From the NCBI RefSeq assembly GCF_947501405.1, contig NZ_CANMVK010000002.1:186001-250000 (forward strand): a stretch of 64,000 bases of DNA. The letters are read 5' to 3'. The notes under the pieces are model-generated. The model was not told the origin of the DNA and ran no database searches. It saw nothing but the letters and a program-made list of their open reading frames with translations. The position numbers and the translations under genes are program-made. Shown piece by piece: positions 10,388 through 18,591 of this stretch. The DNA is from an uncultured Hoeflea sp. Its GTDB lineage: Bacteria > Pseudomonadota > Alphaproteobacteria > Rhizobiales > Rhizobiaceae. The number at the start of each line of letters is the position of its first letter. Position 1 is the first letter of the stretch.

Positions 10388-11275
10388 ATGATGTCGAATT
10401 ACCCCGTGGATAGGTCGGTCAAGCCGGAGGTCAAAGGGTTCTTTGATCCGGACACCAACACCATCAGCTATGTGGTCAGGGATCCCGACTCGAAGGCCTG
10501 CGCGGTGATCGACTCGGTGATGGACATCGACTACGCCGCCGGCCGCATCACCTATGGTCATGCCGACGAGATCATTGCCTGGATCAGGAGCAATGGATTC
10601 GATCTCGAGTGGATCATCGAAACCCATGTCCATGCCGATCATCTGTCCGCCGCCCCCTACATTCAGCAGCAACTCGGCGGCAAGATCGGCATCGGTGATC
10701 AGATCATGGTGGTGCAGGAGACCTTCGGCAAGGTCTTCAACGAGGGCACGGAGTTTCAGCGTGACGGTTCGCAATTCGACGCGCTGTTCAGGGATGGCGA
10801 CACCTACCGGATCGGCTCCATGAACGCCTTTGCCATGTACACCCCGGGTCATACGCCCGCCTGCATGGTTCATGTCATGGGCGATGCCGCCTTTGTCGGC
10901 GACACCCTGTTCATGCCCGATGGCGGGTCTGCGCGCGCCGATTTCCCGGGCGGCGATGCGGGTGTGCTTTACGATTCGATCCAGAAGGTGCTGGCATTGC
11001 CCGACGAGATGCGGCTGTTCATGTGCCATGATTACGGCCCCAACGGCCGCGACATTCAATGGGAAACCACCGTTGGCGAAGAAAAGGCCCACAACATCCA
11101 TGTTGGCGGCGGCAAGACCCGTGAGGAGTTCATCCGCTTCCGCAGCGAACGCGACAAGCAACTCGCCATGCCGCGGCTGATCATCCCGTCACTGCAGGTC
11201 AATATGCGCGCGGGAGAGGTTCCCACCGACAAGGATGGCCAGGCAATGCTCAAGGTGCCTGTCAACAAACTGTAG
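10388..11275 (+). CDS. blh: Blh/ETHE1-like persulfide dioxygenase (MBL fold)
   Basis: A 295-aa metallo-beta-lactamase-fold enzyme. The metal motif THVHADHLSAA (near residue 78), GHTPACMVHV, and GDTLFMPDGGSARADFPGGDA with its bridging Asp match the ETHE1/Blh group, non-haem iron enzymes that oxidise glutathione persulfide to sulfite. The HDYGPNGRDIQWETTVGEEK tail is typical of bacterial Blh. An AGGAG ribosome site precedes two tandem ATG codons at 10388 and 10391. Flanking YeeE/YedE halves and SulP are the usual partners of the BigR-controlled operon of rhizobia, but no bigR gene or rhodanese is present here. Confidence 0.9.
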   Translation: MMSNYPVDRSVKPEVKGFFDPDTNTISYVVRDPDSKACAVIDSVMDIDYAAGRITYGHADEIIAWIRSNGFDLEWIIETHVHADHLSAAPYIQQQLGGKIGIGDQIMVVQETFGKVFNEGTEFQRDGSQFDALFRDGDTYRIGSMNAFAMYTPGHTPACMVHVMGDAAFVGDTLFMPDGGSARADFPGGDAGVLYDSIQKVLALPDEMRLFMCHDYGPNGRDIQWETTVGEEKAHNIHVGGGKTREEFIRFRSERDKQLAMPRLIIPSLQVNMRAGEVPTDKDGQAMLKVPVNKL

Positions 11276-11405
11276 ACCGCTCCGATCCGGGCTGGTCGGC
11301 CGATCGGTCGGTTGACGACCCTTAGGGACAAGACCAGCGACCTGATGCGGTTGCCGCGAGCGCCACGCCGGCGCCACGCTGCCATGCGTATGCAAGGACC
11401 CACGA

Positions 11406-13163
11406 ATGCCTGACCGCCATCTCACCAACCGACTGGCAAAGATCATGCCGGTGTTTGACTGGGGGCGCCGCTATAACCGTGAGGCCTTGGGCAACGATCT
11501 GGTCGCCGCGGTGATCGTCACCATCATGCTGATCCCGCAATCGCTGGCCTATGCGCTGCTGGCGGGCCTCCCGGCCGAAACCGGCATCTATGCCTCGATT
11601 GCCCCCATTGTGCTCTATGCGATCTTCGGCACCAGCCGCGCGCTGGCTGTCGGCCCCGTAGCAGTGGTGTCGCTGATGACCGCGGCCGCGATCGGCCAGT
11701 TGGCGGAGCCGGGTTCGGCGGAGCTTCTCGCTGCAGCGATCACGCTCGCCTTCATGTCCGGCCTGATCCTGATCCTGCTTGGTGTGTTCAAGCTCGGGTT
11801 CCTGGCCAATTTTCTCTCCCACCCTGTGATTGCCGGGTTCATCACCGCGTCGGGCATTCTGATCGCGCTCAGCCAGTTGCGCCATATTCTGGGCATCCCG
11901 GCGGGCGGGGCCAACCTGCCGGAACTGGTGACGTCGCTTTTGGAAAATCTGCACCGGATCAATCCCGTTACCCTTGTCATCGGGGTCAGCGCCACGGCGT
12001 TTTTATTCTGGGTGCGCAAGGGGCTTTTGCCGCTGCTGCTTGCAACCGGCATGAACCGTACATTGGCGGGTGTTCTGGCAAAGGCGGGACCGGTTGCAGC
12101 GGTCGTGATCACCACTTTCGCCGCCTGGGCCTTCGGTCTTGGCGAGAGCCACGGTGTGCGCGTGGTGGGCGACGTCCCCCAGGGCCTTCCGCCCTTGACC
12201 CTGCCGTCCTTCTCGCCCGATTTGTGGTCGACGCTGATTGGCTCGGCGGTGCTGATCTCGATCATCGGTTTTGTTGAATCGGTGTCCGTGGCGCAGACCC
12301 TTGCCGCGCGCAAACGCCAGCGCATTGTCCCCGATCAGGAATTGATCGGCCTGGGCGCGGCCAATGTCGGTGCGGCCTTTACCGGCGGTTATCCGGTCAC
12401 CGGCGGTTTTGCCCGTTCGGTGGTCAATTTTGACGCCGGCGCTGAAACCCCTGCTGCCGGCGCCTATACCGCCATGGGGCTGATGCTGGCCGCGCTGTTG
12501 CTCACCCCGCTGATCTATCATCTGCCGCAGGCCACGCTTGCTGCGACCATCATTGTTGCGGTGCTGTCGCTGGTGGATTTTTCAATCCTGAAAAAGACCT
12601 GGGATTACTCCCGCGCCGATTTCGCCGCCGTCAGCGCCACCATTTTGCTGACACTGGGCTTTGGCGTGGAGATCGGCGTCACCGCAGGTGTGGTGTTGTC
12701 GATCCTGATCCATCTCTACAAGTCCTCGCGCCCGCACATGGCTGTGGTGGGGCGGGTGCCGGGCACCGAGCATTTCCGCAACGTCGAACGCCACAAGGTG
12801 GAGACCGACCCCACCATCTTAACGCTCAGGGTCGACGAGAGCCTCTATTTCGCCAATGCCCGCTATCTTGAAGACAAGATCTACGACATGGTGGCGGCCC
12901 GGCCCGGACTTGAGCATTTCATCCTGATGTGCCCGGCGGTCAACGAGATCGATATGAGCGCGCTGGAATCGCTGGAGGCGATCAACGAGCGGCTCAGGGC
13001 GCTGGACGTCAAGTTCCATTTGAGCGAGGTCAAGGGGCCGGTTATGGACCGGCTGAACACCAGCGATTTCCTCCATCACATTACCGGCAAGATTTATCTC
13101 AGCCAACATCAGGCCATGGGTGAGCTTGCCACAGACACTTCACACTCAGCATCTATCCCGTGA
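11406..13163 (+). CDS. SulP-family anion transporter with STAS domain
   Basis: A 585-aa inner-membrane transporter. The SLC26/SulP core is seen at NDLVAAVIVTIMLIPQSLAYALLAGLP (from about residue 29), VGPVAVVSLMTAA, and GYPVTGGFARSVVNFDAGAETP, with about 12-14 hydrophobic segments to residue ~440. The last ~120 residues form a STAS domain (LRVDESLYFANARYLEDKI, then LMCPAVNEIDMSALESLEAI). In this operon the anion is probably sulfite or sulfate produced by the Blh step, which is inference from context. Confidence 0.9.
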   Translation: MPDRHLTNRLAKIMPVFDWGRRYNREALGNDLVAAVIVTIMLIPQSLAYALLAGLPAETGIYASIAPIVLYAIFGTSRALAVGPVAVVSLMTAAAIGQLAEPGSAELLAAAITLAFMSGLILILLGVFKLGFLANFLSHPVIAGFITASGILIALSQLRHILGIPAGGANLPELVTSLLENLHRINPVTLVIGVSATAFLFWVRKGLLPLLLATGMNRTLAGVLAKAGPVAAVVITTFAAWAFGLGESHGVRVVGDVPQGLPPLTLPSFSPDLWSTLIGSAVLISIIGFVESVSVAQTLAARKRQRIVPDQELIGLGAANVGAAFTGGYPVTGGFARSVVNFDAGAETPAAGAYTAMGLMLAALLLTPLIYHLPQATLAATIIVAVLSLVDFSILKKTWDYSRADFAAVSATILLTLGFGVEIGVTAGVVLSILIHLYKSSRPHMAVVGRVPGTEHFRNVERHKVETDPTILTLRVDESLYFANARYLEDKIYDMVAARPGLEHFILMCPAVNEIDMSALESLEAINERLRALDVKFHLSEVKGPVMDRLNTSDFLHHITGKIYLSQHQAMGELATDTSHSASIP

Positions 13164-13183
13164 TCCCAAGAAAGGACTTCACC

Positions 13184-13819
13184 ATGAGCATTCGCATCGG
13201 CGACATCGCCCCCAATTTCCATGCCGAGACCACCAACGGCCCGATTGATTTTCACGACTGGATCGGCTCGTCCTGGGTGTTCTTTTTCAGCCATCCGGCC
13301 GATTTCACACCGGTCTGCACCACCGAAATGGGTCGCACATCGCAGCTCTCCGATCAGTTTGAGGCCCGCAACGTCAAGCCGATCGGGCTGTCGACCGATA
13401 CCGTGGAAGAGCACAAGACATGGGTGCTCGATGTCAATGACACCCAGAACACCACGCTGACCTTCCCGATCGTTGCCGACAAGGATCTCAAGGTTTCCGA
13501 GCTTTATGGTATGATCCATCCCAATGAGAGCACCACTGCGGCCGTGCGCTCGGTGTTCATCATCGATCCCGACAAGAAGGTCCGGCTGACGCTCACCTAT
13601 CCTATGAATGTGGGCCGCAATTTCGACGAGATCATCCGCGTTATCGACGCCCTGCAGCTTGGCGATGCCGAGAAGATCGCCACGCCGGCCGATTGGCGTC
13701 CGGGCGGCAAGGTGATCATCCCGCCCTCGATCAGCAATGAACAGGCCAAGGACATCTTCCCGCAGGGCTGGGACGAAATCCGCCCCTATCTGCGCGTCAC
13801 CGACGTCAACCAGGCCTGA
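13184..13819 (+). CDS. 1-Cys peroxiredoxin (Prx6 type)
   Basis: A 211-aa cytosolic thiol peroxidase starting MSIRIGDIAPNFHAETT. The peroxidatic site is HPADFTPVCTTEMG (Cys near residue 45) and the conserved Arg lies in AAVRSVFIIDPDKKVRLTL. No resolving Cys is visible, as in Prx6, and the long C-terminal arm (TPADWRPGGKVIIPPSISNE) is typical. ATG 13184 has AAAGGA about 10 bases upstream; the frame extends eight codons further 5' without conservation. It lies 20 bases after sulP, so it is probably the last gene of the sulfur operon and protects against peroxides or persulfides. Confidence 0.9.
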   Translation: MSIRIGDIAPNFHAETTNGPIDFHDWIGSSWVFFFSHPADFTPVCTTEMGRTSQLSDQFEARNVKPIGLSTDTVEEHKTWVLDVNDTQNTTLTFPIVADKDLKVSELYGMIHPNESTTAAVRSVFIIDPDKKVRLTLTYPMNVGRNFDEIIRVIDALQLGDAEKIATPADWRPGGKVIIPPSISNEQAKDIFPQGWDEIRPYLRVTDVNQA

Positions 13820-13837
13820 CGTCAACTCTGATTGGAT

Positions 13838-13863
13838 CCGCCCGTGGCCTGGCTTGCGGGCGG
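13838..13863. terminator. GC-rich hairpin between convergent genes
   Basis: CCGCCCG (13838-13844) pairs with CGGGCGG (13857-13863) in the gap between the peroxiredoxin gene and the converging gene ending at 13925. There is no U tract, so termination is only possible. Confidence 0.35.
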
Positions 13864-13924
13864 GTGCCCTGTTGTTGGGTGAAAAACTATCGTGCAAGGC
13901 GCGCTGACGGAACGCGTGGGCCTG

Positions 13925-15223
13925 TCAGTTGGTCGGGCGGATCCGCACCGCCAGCAAATCGATGCCCTTGCCGCCGCCGGAGATATCGCTGTTGATCACC
14001 AGGTTTCCCGGCTCGTTCGGCGCCAGCGCCCGGTCATAATCGAGGCTGAACAGGATGTCCGAGGTCTCGTAGGTCACGTCGAAGCGACGGCGGCCGCAAT
14101 CGCCCAGAACCGAAAACTCGCAGCGCACATAGATCTGGGTTGTGTCCGATGAGGCCGAGCGGACCGAAAGCGCCAGCGCCGATTGCCGCCCGGCCAGCGC
14201 CTGCATCACGTCAACCCCGAGCGGGATCCGCACCTCGCCGTTTTCCGCGCCCGAGCCGGACTGGATTCTCAGCACATTGCCGTCGGGCTGTTCTATCACC
14301 TGCGCGCTGGCGTTGCCGCTGACAACCGGCGCTGCGTCGCGGCCCGGCGTGTAGACATTCGCCCACTCGCCCGAAAACCCGGAACCGGGATTGAGCTGTT
14401 GCGGCCCCCCGGCGAAATCGTCGCGGGTCAGCGATGGCGGTGGATTGGGAACCCCGGTGTCGCGCTGTTCGGCGGTGGTCAGTGCGCCGCTTTCGATCAG
14501 CCACCAGACCCCGATGCCCAGAAACGAAAGCATCACCGCGCCCGAAAAGATCGAGGCAAAGATCGGCCGCCGGCCCTTCTCCGGCTTCGGCTTGGGGACC
14601 TTGACCTTGCGCGCCGGTTTGCCTGGGGCCGGTGTCACCGCGGCAGGGCCATTTTCGGACCTCGGCCCGGGTTTAGGCTCTGGCCTTGGCGCGGATCCCG
14701 GATCGGTGCTCACCCCCGGATCGACGCCCAATCTTGGTTCGGGCGCCGGCGTTTGTGGATGCGGGTGGGCTTGGGGCGGCGGAGCCACCACCGGCTCCGG
14801 TGTCAGCGATGCGGCGTGCCCTCCGGCATCCGGCGCGAAATCGAGCCGCGCTTCGCCACCGGCATTCGGTGCGCTGCCCGGCTCAAACCGCGGTGCCGCG
14901 ACGATCGGCGGAGGTGAGCCCATCGGAGGTATTGCAGCGGCCGGCCCGTGCGGCGACGGAATTTCGCTGCCGCCAGGGATCGCCGCCGGATCCGGCGCGG
15001 GCGCATCGCCGGACGGTGGCGTCCATTCTGCCTCGATACCGGCGATCAACTCGTTCAGCCGGCCCCGATGCACTGCAATTCGTTCGGGATCGCTTACGCC
15101 CTGGCGTTCCAGGCTGCGGTCGAGCGCGGTGCGGGCGGACTCGTAGATACGCGCCCGGGCTTGCGCACCGGGAATGCCGGCCCGCTCCAGCGCGCCGCGG
15201 ATTGCCGCTTCCATGCCCTTCAA
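13925..15223 (-). CDS. Proline-rich single-pass membrane protein of unknown function
   Basis: About 432 aa. Residues 1-70 are helical and charged (GMEAAIRGALERAGIPGAQ). Residues ~70-210 are low-complexity and rich in Pro, Ala, Glu and Gly. A basic stretch KPARKVKVPKPKPEKGRRP precedes one membrane helix (FASIFSGAVMLSFLGIGVWW). The C-terminal ~170 residues look like a beta-rich extracytoplasmic domain containing CEFSVLGDCGRRRFDV, with a possible disulfide. TTG 15223 is chosen because AGGAG lies 7 bases upstream; ATG 15214 is the alternative. Similar proteins occur in rhizobia as uncharacterised; I assign no function. It stands alone, convergent with the peroxiredoxin gene. Confidence 0.75.
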   Translation of the reverse strand: MKGMEAAIRGALERAGIPGAQARARIYESARTALDRSLERQGVSDPERIAVHRGRLNELIAGIEAEWTPPSGDAPAPDPAAIPGGSEIPSPHGPAAAIPPMGSPPPIVAAPRFEPGSAPNAGGEARLDFAPDAGGHAASLTPEPVVAPPPQAHPHPQTPAPEPRLGVDPGVSTDPGSAPRPEPKPGPRSENGPAAVTPAPGKPARKVKVPKPKPEKGRRPIFASIFSGAVMLSFLGIGVWWLIESGALTTAEQRDTGVPNPPPSLTRDDFAGGPQQLNPGSGFSGEWANVYTPGRDAAPVVSGNASAQVIEQPDGNVLRIQSGSGAENGEVRIPLGVDVMQALAGRQSALALSVRSASSDTTQIYVRCEFSVLGDCGRRRFDVTYETSDILFSLDYDRALAPNEPGNLVINSDISGGGKGIDLLAVRIRPTN

Positions 15224-15677
15224 ACGCCCGTCTCCTGTTTGGCCCCGCACCCGACCTGCCGGGGGCGCAAGCGCGCGTTATCTTGCTGTGCCTAGCCGCT
15301 CGACGTGCAAAACTCAAGCATCGGCCGGTTTTACAGCCGGCCTGCCGATGCGATGGCGGGCGCTGGATCGGAGCATGAGACGGCCGCCCGGCCCTCGCAG
15401 GGGCCGATCGTGAGGATAGCTGCGCAAACGCCTGATCCAATCTGCATGGTCCGTATTGTCCGGATTATCTTGTCTGGTTTATCTGGCCAGGTATCGCCAA
15501 GGTCCTATGGCAAGACAGTTTGGTGACACCTGCCACAATCTGGCGAGATCCAGGCTCCGCCGAGCCGTTTTACCCGGTCTGTCTCGTCCCACAGCCACCG
15601 GTCCTGACTGCCGGGCCTGTTATGACGGGATCTGGTCCGATCCGGCCTTTTCAGCACCCGTTCGCTCTGCTATGGAA
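15224..15677. other. Gene-free stretch between divergent genes
   Basis: About 450 bases without a credible gene. It holds an imperfect stem-loop (GCATCGGC 15318-15325 with GCCGATGC 15344-15351) and a patch of near-repeats of TTGTC(C/T)GG and TATCT around 15455-15490. I see no RNA gene. Confidence 0.4.
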
Positions 15678-15701
15678 ATTGACGTTTGCGTAAACGTCAA
15701 T
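15678..15701. promoter_or_regulatory. Palindromic operator (LiuR-like) before nitronate monooxygenase
   Basis: ATTGACGTTT (15678-15687) and AAACGTCAAT (15692-15701) form a perfect 10-bp inverted repeat around GCGT. It lies 17 bases before the ATG. ACGT-type dyads of this kind are proposed sites for MerR-family LiuR regulators of branched-chain and fatty-acid catabolism; the assignment is inference. Confidence 0.6.
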
Positions 15702-15718
15702 TTGATCTGCGAGGCCCC

Positions 15719-16678
15719 ATGACCCTTCCCGCCATTCTCAAGGACAATTTCCGGCTTCCCGTGGTCGGCGCGCCATTGTTCATCATCTCCCATCCGCCGC
15801 TGGTCATGGCCCAGTGCAAGGCCGGGGTCATGGGGTCGTTTCCCGCACTCAACGCCCGGCCCGAAGCGCAAGTCGACGAATGGCTCGCCGAGATCACCGA
15901 AGGCCTTGCTGATCACAACGCCAAGAACCCCGATCGTCCGGCCGCACCCTTTGCGGTCAATCAGATCGTTCACCGCTCCAACACCCGGCTCGAGCATGAT
16001 CTGACCATGTGCGTCAAATACAAGGTGCCGGTGGTGATTTCCTCGCTCGGCGCGGTGCCCGAGGTCAATGACGCGATTCATTCCTATGGCGGCATCGTGC
16101 TGCACGACATCATCAACAATCGCCACGCCAATTCCGCGATCCGCAAGGGCGCCGACGGGCTGATTGCGGTTGCCGCCGGCGCCGGCGGTCATGCCGGCCC
16201 ACTGTCGCCGTTTGCGCTGATCCAGGAGATCCGCGAATGGTTCGACGGCCCGCTGCTGCTCTCGGGCTCGATCTCCACCGGCGGCGCGGTTCTGGCGGCC
16301 GAGGCGATGGGCGCGGACATGGCCTATATCGGCTCGCCCTTCATCGCCACCGACGAGGCCCGTGCGGCTGATGAGTACAAGCAGATGATTGTCGATTCCG
16401 CGGCCAAGGACATCGTCTATTCCAACTATTTCACGGGCATCCACGGCAATTACCTCAAGCCCTCCATCGCTGCTTCGGGCATGGATCCGAACGCTCTGCC
16501 GGAGGCCGATCCCACCAAGATGAATTTCGACGGCGCAACCTCGGGCGCCAAGGCATGGAAGGACATCTGGGGCTGCGGTCAGGGAATCGGCGCGGTAAAG
16601 TCCGTCGGACCGGTTGCTAGCCTGGTCGATCGGCTCGAGAGCGAGTACAAAGCCGCCCGCGCCCGTCTGGCGCTATAG
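15719..16678 (+). CDS. Nitronate monooxygenase family flavoprotein
   Basis: A 319-aa FMN-dependent TIM-barrel enzyme of the 2-nitropropane dioxygenase/nitronate monooxygenase family, oxidising alkyl nitronates such as propionate 3-nitronate, or possibly acting as an enoyl reductase-like enzyme. Seen motifs: LPVVGAPLFIISHPPLVMAQ near the N-terminus, AAGAGGHAGPLSPFAL at the FMN and catalytic-His region, and LLSGSISTGGAVLAAEAMGADMAYIGSPF (from about residue 178) for the phosphate. ATG 15719 follows GAGG; the longer frame upstream overlaps the palindrome and is unlikely to be translated. A GC hairpin follows the stop. Confidence 0.9.
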   Translation: MTLPAILKDNFRLPVVGAPLFIISHPPLVMAQCKAGVMGSFPALNARPEAQVDEWLAEITEGLADHNAKNPDRPAAPFAVNQIVHRSNTRLEHDLTMCVKYKVPVVISSLGAVPEVNDAIHSYGGIVLHDIINNRHANSAIRKGADGLIAVAAGAGGHAGPLSPFALIQEIREWFDGPLLLSGSISTGGAVLAAEAMGADMAYIGSPFIATDEARAADEYKQMIVDSAAKDIVYSNYFTGIHGNYLKPSIAASGMDPNALPEADPTKMNFDGATSGAKAWKDIWGCGQGIGAVKSVGPVASLVDRLESEYKAARARLAL

Positions 16679-16701
16679 GCTGCGGCTGGCAGATGACAAG
16701 C

Positions 16702-16726
16702 GACCCGGCCGCTGCCCGGCCGGGTC
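16702..16726 (+). terminator. Hairpin after nitronate monooxygenase
   Basis: GACCCGGCC (16702-16710) and GGCCGGGTC (16718-16726) form a 9-bp stem with a 7-base loop, 23 bases after the stop. The following CTTGGC is a poor U tract. Confidence 0.5.
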
Positions 16727-16900
16727 CTTGGCTGGGCGGGACAGGTTCGCCGTCCAGCCCATGCCGCGCCAGGGCCCTAAACCGATGGCCAAAAACACCG
16801 GTGAGCCGGCAATCCCGGCTTGAACTCAAATCGCAATCGCTGTATTTGCGCTAGCAATCCGCGCGGGGCAGCCATCTGCCGCGCACCGCCTCAACGGCAA

Positions 16901-16939
16901 GCCGCTTTAGCTCAGTTGGTAGAGCACATCATTCGTAAT
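16901..16939 (+). pseudogene. tRNA-Thr(CGT) 5' half, cut by island insertion
   Basis: From GCCGCTTTAGCTCAGTTGG through ATTCGTAAT this reads as the acceptor 5' strand, D-arm and 5' side plus loop of an anticodon arm, then changes to unrelated sequence at 16940 where TGATG should close the anticodon stem. The missing 3' half, with matching acceptor strand AAGCGGC, is at 35352-35397. Joining the two gives a perfect cloverleaf. Confidence 0.9.
16931..16939 (+). repeat. attL core
   Basis: ATTCGTAAT, the left copy of the 9-bp direct repeat bounding the island. It contains the CGT anticodon. Identity with the right copy stops exactly at these nine bases. Confidence 0.8.
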
Positions 16940-17037
16940 TAGCGGGTCCGCCCAAGAATGATGTTCGAAGCCAATGAGTTGGTGAAGTGGGTAAAGAATT
17001 AGTACGTCTATAGTAGGGTTCGCCCTGCGTTTGGTAT

Positions 17038-17113
17038 GCCGCATTAGCTCAGTTGGTAGAGCACATCATTCGTAATGATGGGGTCAGGTGTTCGAGTCAC
17101 CTATGCGGCACCA
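17038..17113 (+). tRNA. tRNA-Thr(CGT), complete, carried by the island
   Basis: A full cloverleaf with encoded CCA: acceptor GCCGCAT/ATGCGGC, D-arm TAGCTCAGTTGGTAGAGC, anticodon arm CATCA-TTCGTAA-TGATG with CGT anticodon, variable GGGTC, T-arm AGGTG-TTCGAGT-CACCT. It differs from the disrupted host gene by compensated base pairs in the acceptor and T stems, so it is an independent functional tRNA and not a duplicate. It sits 98 bases inside the left island boundary and can replace the gene destroyed by insertion. Confidence 0.93.
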
Positions 17114-17148
17114 TCGCCTATCGTTTGCGGGCTTTCGATAGCTGCTCT

Positions 17149-18240
17149 TTACTTACCGTTAGAACCAACCCAGCCGTCAAATCGCTCACGCGCGGAGTCT
17201 GTCAGTATAGTTGCGAACACTTTTGGGTCCCCGGCGTACAAGCAATGACGCATAACCGTGTAAGGATTCATTGTATCACCATTTTTTTCGAACTCTGCTT
17301 GATATCGTTTAACTTGGCCTATCGAGTTTCGTAGGTAAAAATTGAACTTACCTCGACTAAGATCTGGTTTGAGCGAAACGATGTCCTGGGTAAAACCGTC
17401 GACTTTATGTGGCTCGAATTCGAATTCGGGAAAGAAATGCTTCGCGATACGCAAAAAATAGAAAGCGTTTAGCGGAGCATATTGGCCAGGTTCGATGCTC
17501 CCACGCTTCTTCGTAGTGTTTGTTTTTGGGTCATCGGTAGCGTCTGATTCCTTTTCTATCTCAGGATAACTATCCTCTGCTTGAGCGAGTTCAGCACTGG
17601 TGTCGTCGCGAATTGACCGAAATTCCCGGTCCGCCAACTCAAACAGGGCAGCCAAGGTATTAATTCTGCGTTTGAGACTGTTCGGAATAGACTTTTTATA
17701 TTTTATCTTGTGATCAACGATACTCCAGGAGTCCTGGACAACCGTGCGAATTTGAAGTTCAAAAGAATGATCCGCATAAAGGCGATACTCGGCCATTCCT
17801 CGCCGAGTCTTTGTCAACCTTAAATCCAGATGCAATCCTTTATAACCAAAAGAAGCTTCGGTACCTTCGATTTGGGCAATTTTGTTGGTAACGTCTATGA
17901 CGTCAAACTCTTTCGATATGGCATCCTTGATCCGTTCCACGTCGTCTTCGTAAAGGCAGACGACGCGCAGCCCTATAATATCGGAAATCTTTTCGCGTAT
18001 CGTGTATGGCGTCTTTGAACTCTCGAGCTCTGTACGGTACTTCCGGGTAAATTTACTGACGCATTCCTCACGGTCCTTTATACGACCGTCGATGCTTGAT
18101 ATCGCGATGTCAGGAAGAGCTTTGAGCAATGAGTCAATCAGCGTCTTAAATGAGTTAAGACATCCCTGAAGTGTAGGCAGATTGCTATCGTAATATTCAC
18201 GAAAGGCAGTCTTTTCGGCATCAAAGTCGAGTGAACCCAT
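17149..18240 (-). CDS. RelA/SpoT synthetase-domain protein
   Basis: A 363-aa protein with a (p)ppGpp-synthetase-like domain at about residues 40-215: SIDGRIKDREECVSKF (ATP-binding basic region), SDIIGLRVVCLYEDDVERI, SFGYKGLHLDLRL, and ELQIRTVVQDSWSIVDHKIKYK (from about residue 163) with the conserved catalytic Glu. There is no hydrolase (HD), TGS or ACT domain. The remaining ~130 residues are an unknown extension. ATG 18240 is chosen for the GGGAGG site 9 bases upstream. It lies downstream of an XRE gene in the same direction and is AT-rich, like a transferred gene. A toxic small alarmone synthetase (toxSAS/CapRel-like) or a stress-signal enzyme are both possible. Confidence 0.82.
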   Translation of the reverse strand: MGSLDFDAEKTAFREYYDSNLPTLQGCLNSFKTLIDSLLKALPDIAISSIDGRIKDREECVSKFTRKYRTELESSKTPYTIREKISDIIGLRVVCLYEDDVERIKDAISKEFDVIDVTNKIAQIEGTEASFGYKGLHLDLRLTKTRRGMAEYRLYADHSFELQIRTVVQDSWSIVDHKIKYKKSIPNSLKRRINTLAALFELADREFRSIRDDTSAELAQAEDSYPEIEKESDATDDPKTNTTKKRGSIEPGQYAPLNAFYFLRIAKHFFPEFEFEPHKVDGFTQDIVSLKPDLSRGKFNFYLRNSIGQVKRYQAEFEKNGDTMNPYTVMRHCLYAGDPKVFATILTDSARERFDGWVGSNGK

Positions 18241-18318
18241 ATTTAGCTGCCTCCCAGTCAGCCGTGCCCCACAATGTCTCGCACAACACTGGAGCAACCC
18301 CAAACACCCGGCACCGGC

Positions 18319-18570
18319 TCAGATAGACGAACTTGTATCGTCATTTTCGGGTTCATTAACTAGTATATCTACTAATAGCGCGCTTGGCTCAATCCCAAGT
18401 GCAACTGCAATTCTTCCAATAATCTTCAATGTTGGATTGCGATAACCAGTTTCAATCCCGCTGAGATATGTAGGGTGCAATTGCGCTCTATCCGCGAACT
18501 CTTCCTGCGAGAGCCCGCGCTTCTTGCGCCAATACCTAACGTTTTGACCAAATTTCTTCTCAAGATTCAT
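18319..18570 (-). CDS. XRE-family HTH regulator
   Basis: An 83-aa DNA-binding protein made almost entirely of one Cro/C1-type domain: FGQNVRYWRKKRGLSQEEFADRA, then LHPTYLSGIETGYRNPTLKII and RIAVALGIEPSALL. Start ATG 18570; the frame extends to a TTG at 18585. It is 78 bases upstream of the RelA/SpoT-domain gene and almost certainly co-transcribed with it. A strong palindrome 36-67 bases upstream is probably its own operator. It may be the antitoxin or repressor of the pair. Confidence 0.85.
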   Translation of the reverse strand: MNLEKKFGQNVRYWRKKRGLSQEEFADRAQLHPTYLSGIETGYRNPTLKIIGRIAVALGIEPSALLVDILVNEPENDDTSSSI

Positions 18571-18591
18571 TGCATTAAAGCGCAATGAACC

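Noticed and set aside
9626-11161. Long minus-strand open frame (511 codons)
   Set aside because: It runs antisense to the YeeE/YedE and blh genes, lacks protein-like motifs, and reflects the high-GC codon pattern of the real genes.
16901-17113. Interpretation as a group I intron in tRNA-Thr
   Set aside because: The halves are 18.4 kb apart and the intervening DNA encodes an integrase and many genes; the 98-bp spacer is too short to be an intron core.
17053-17334. Open frame overlapping the island tRNA
   Set aside because: Begins inside the tRNA-Thr gene and runs antisense to the RelA/SpoT gene.
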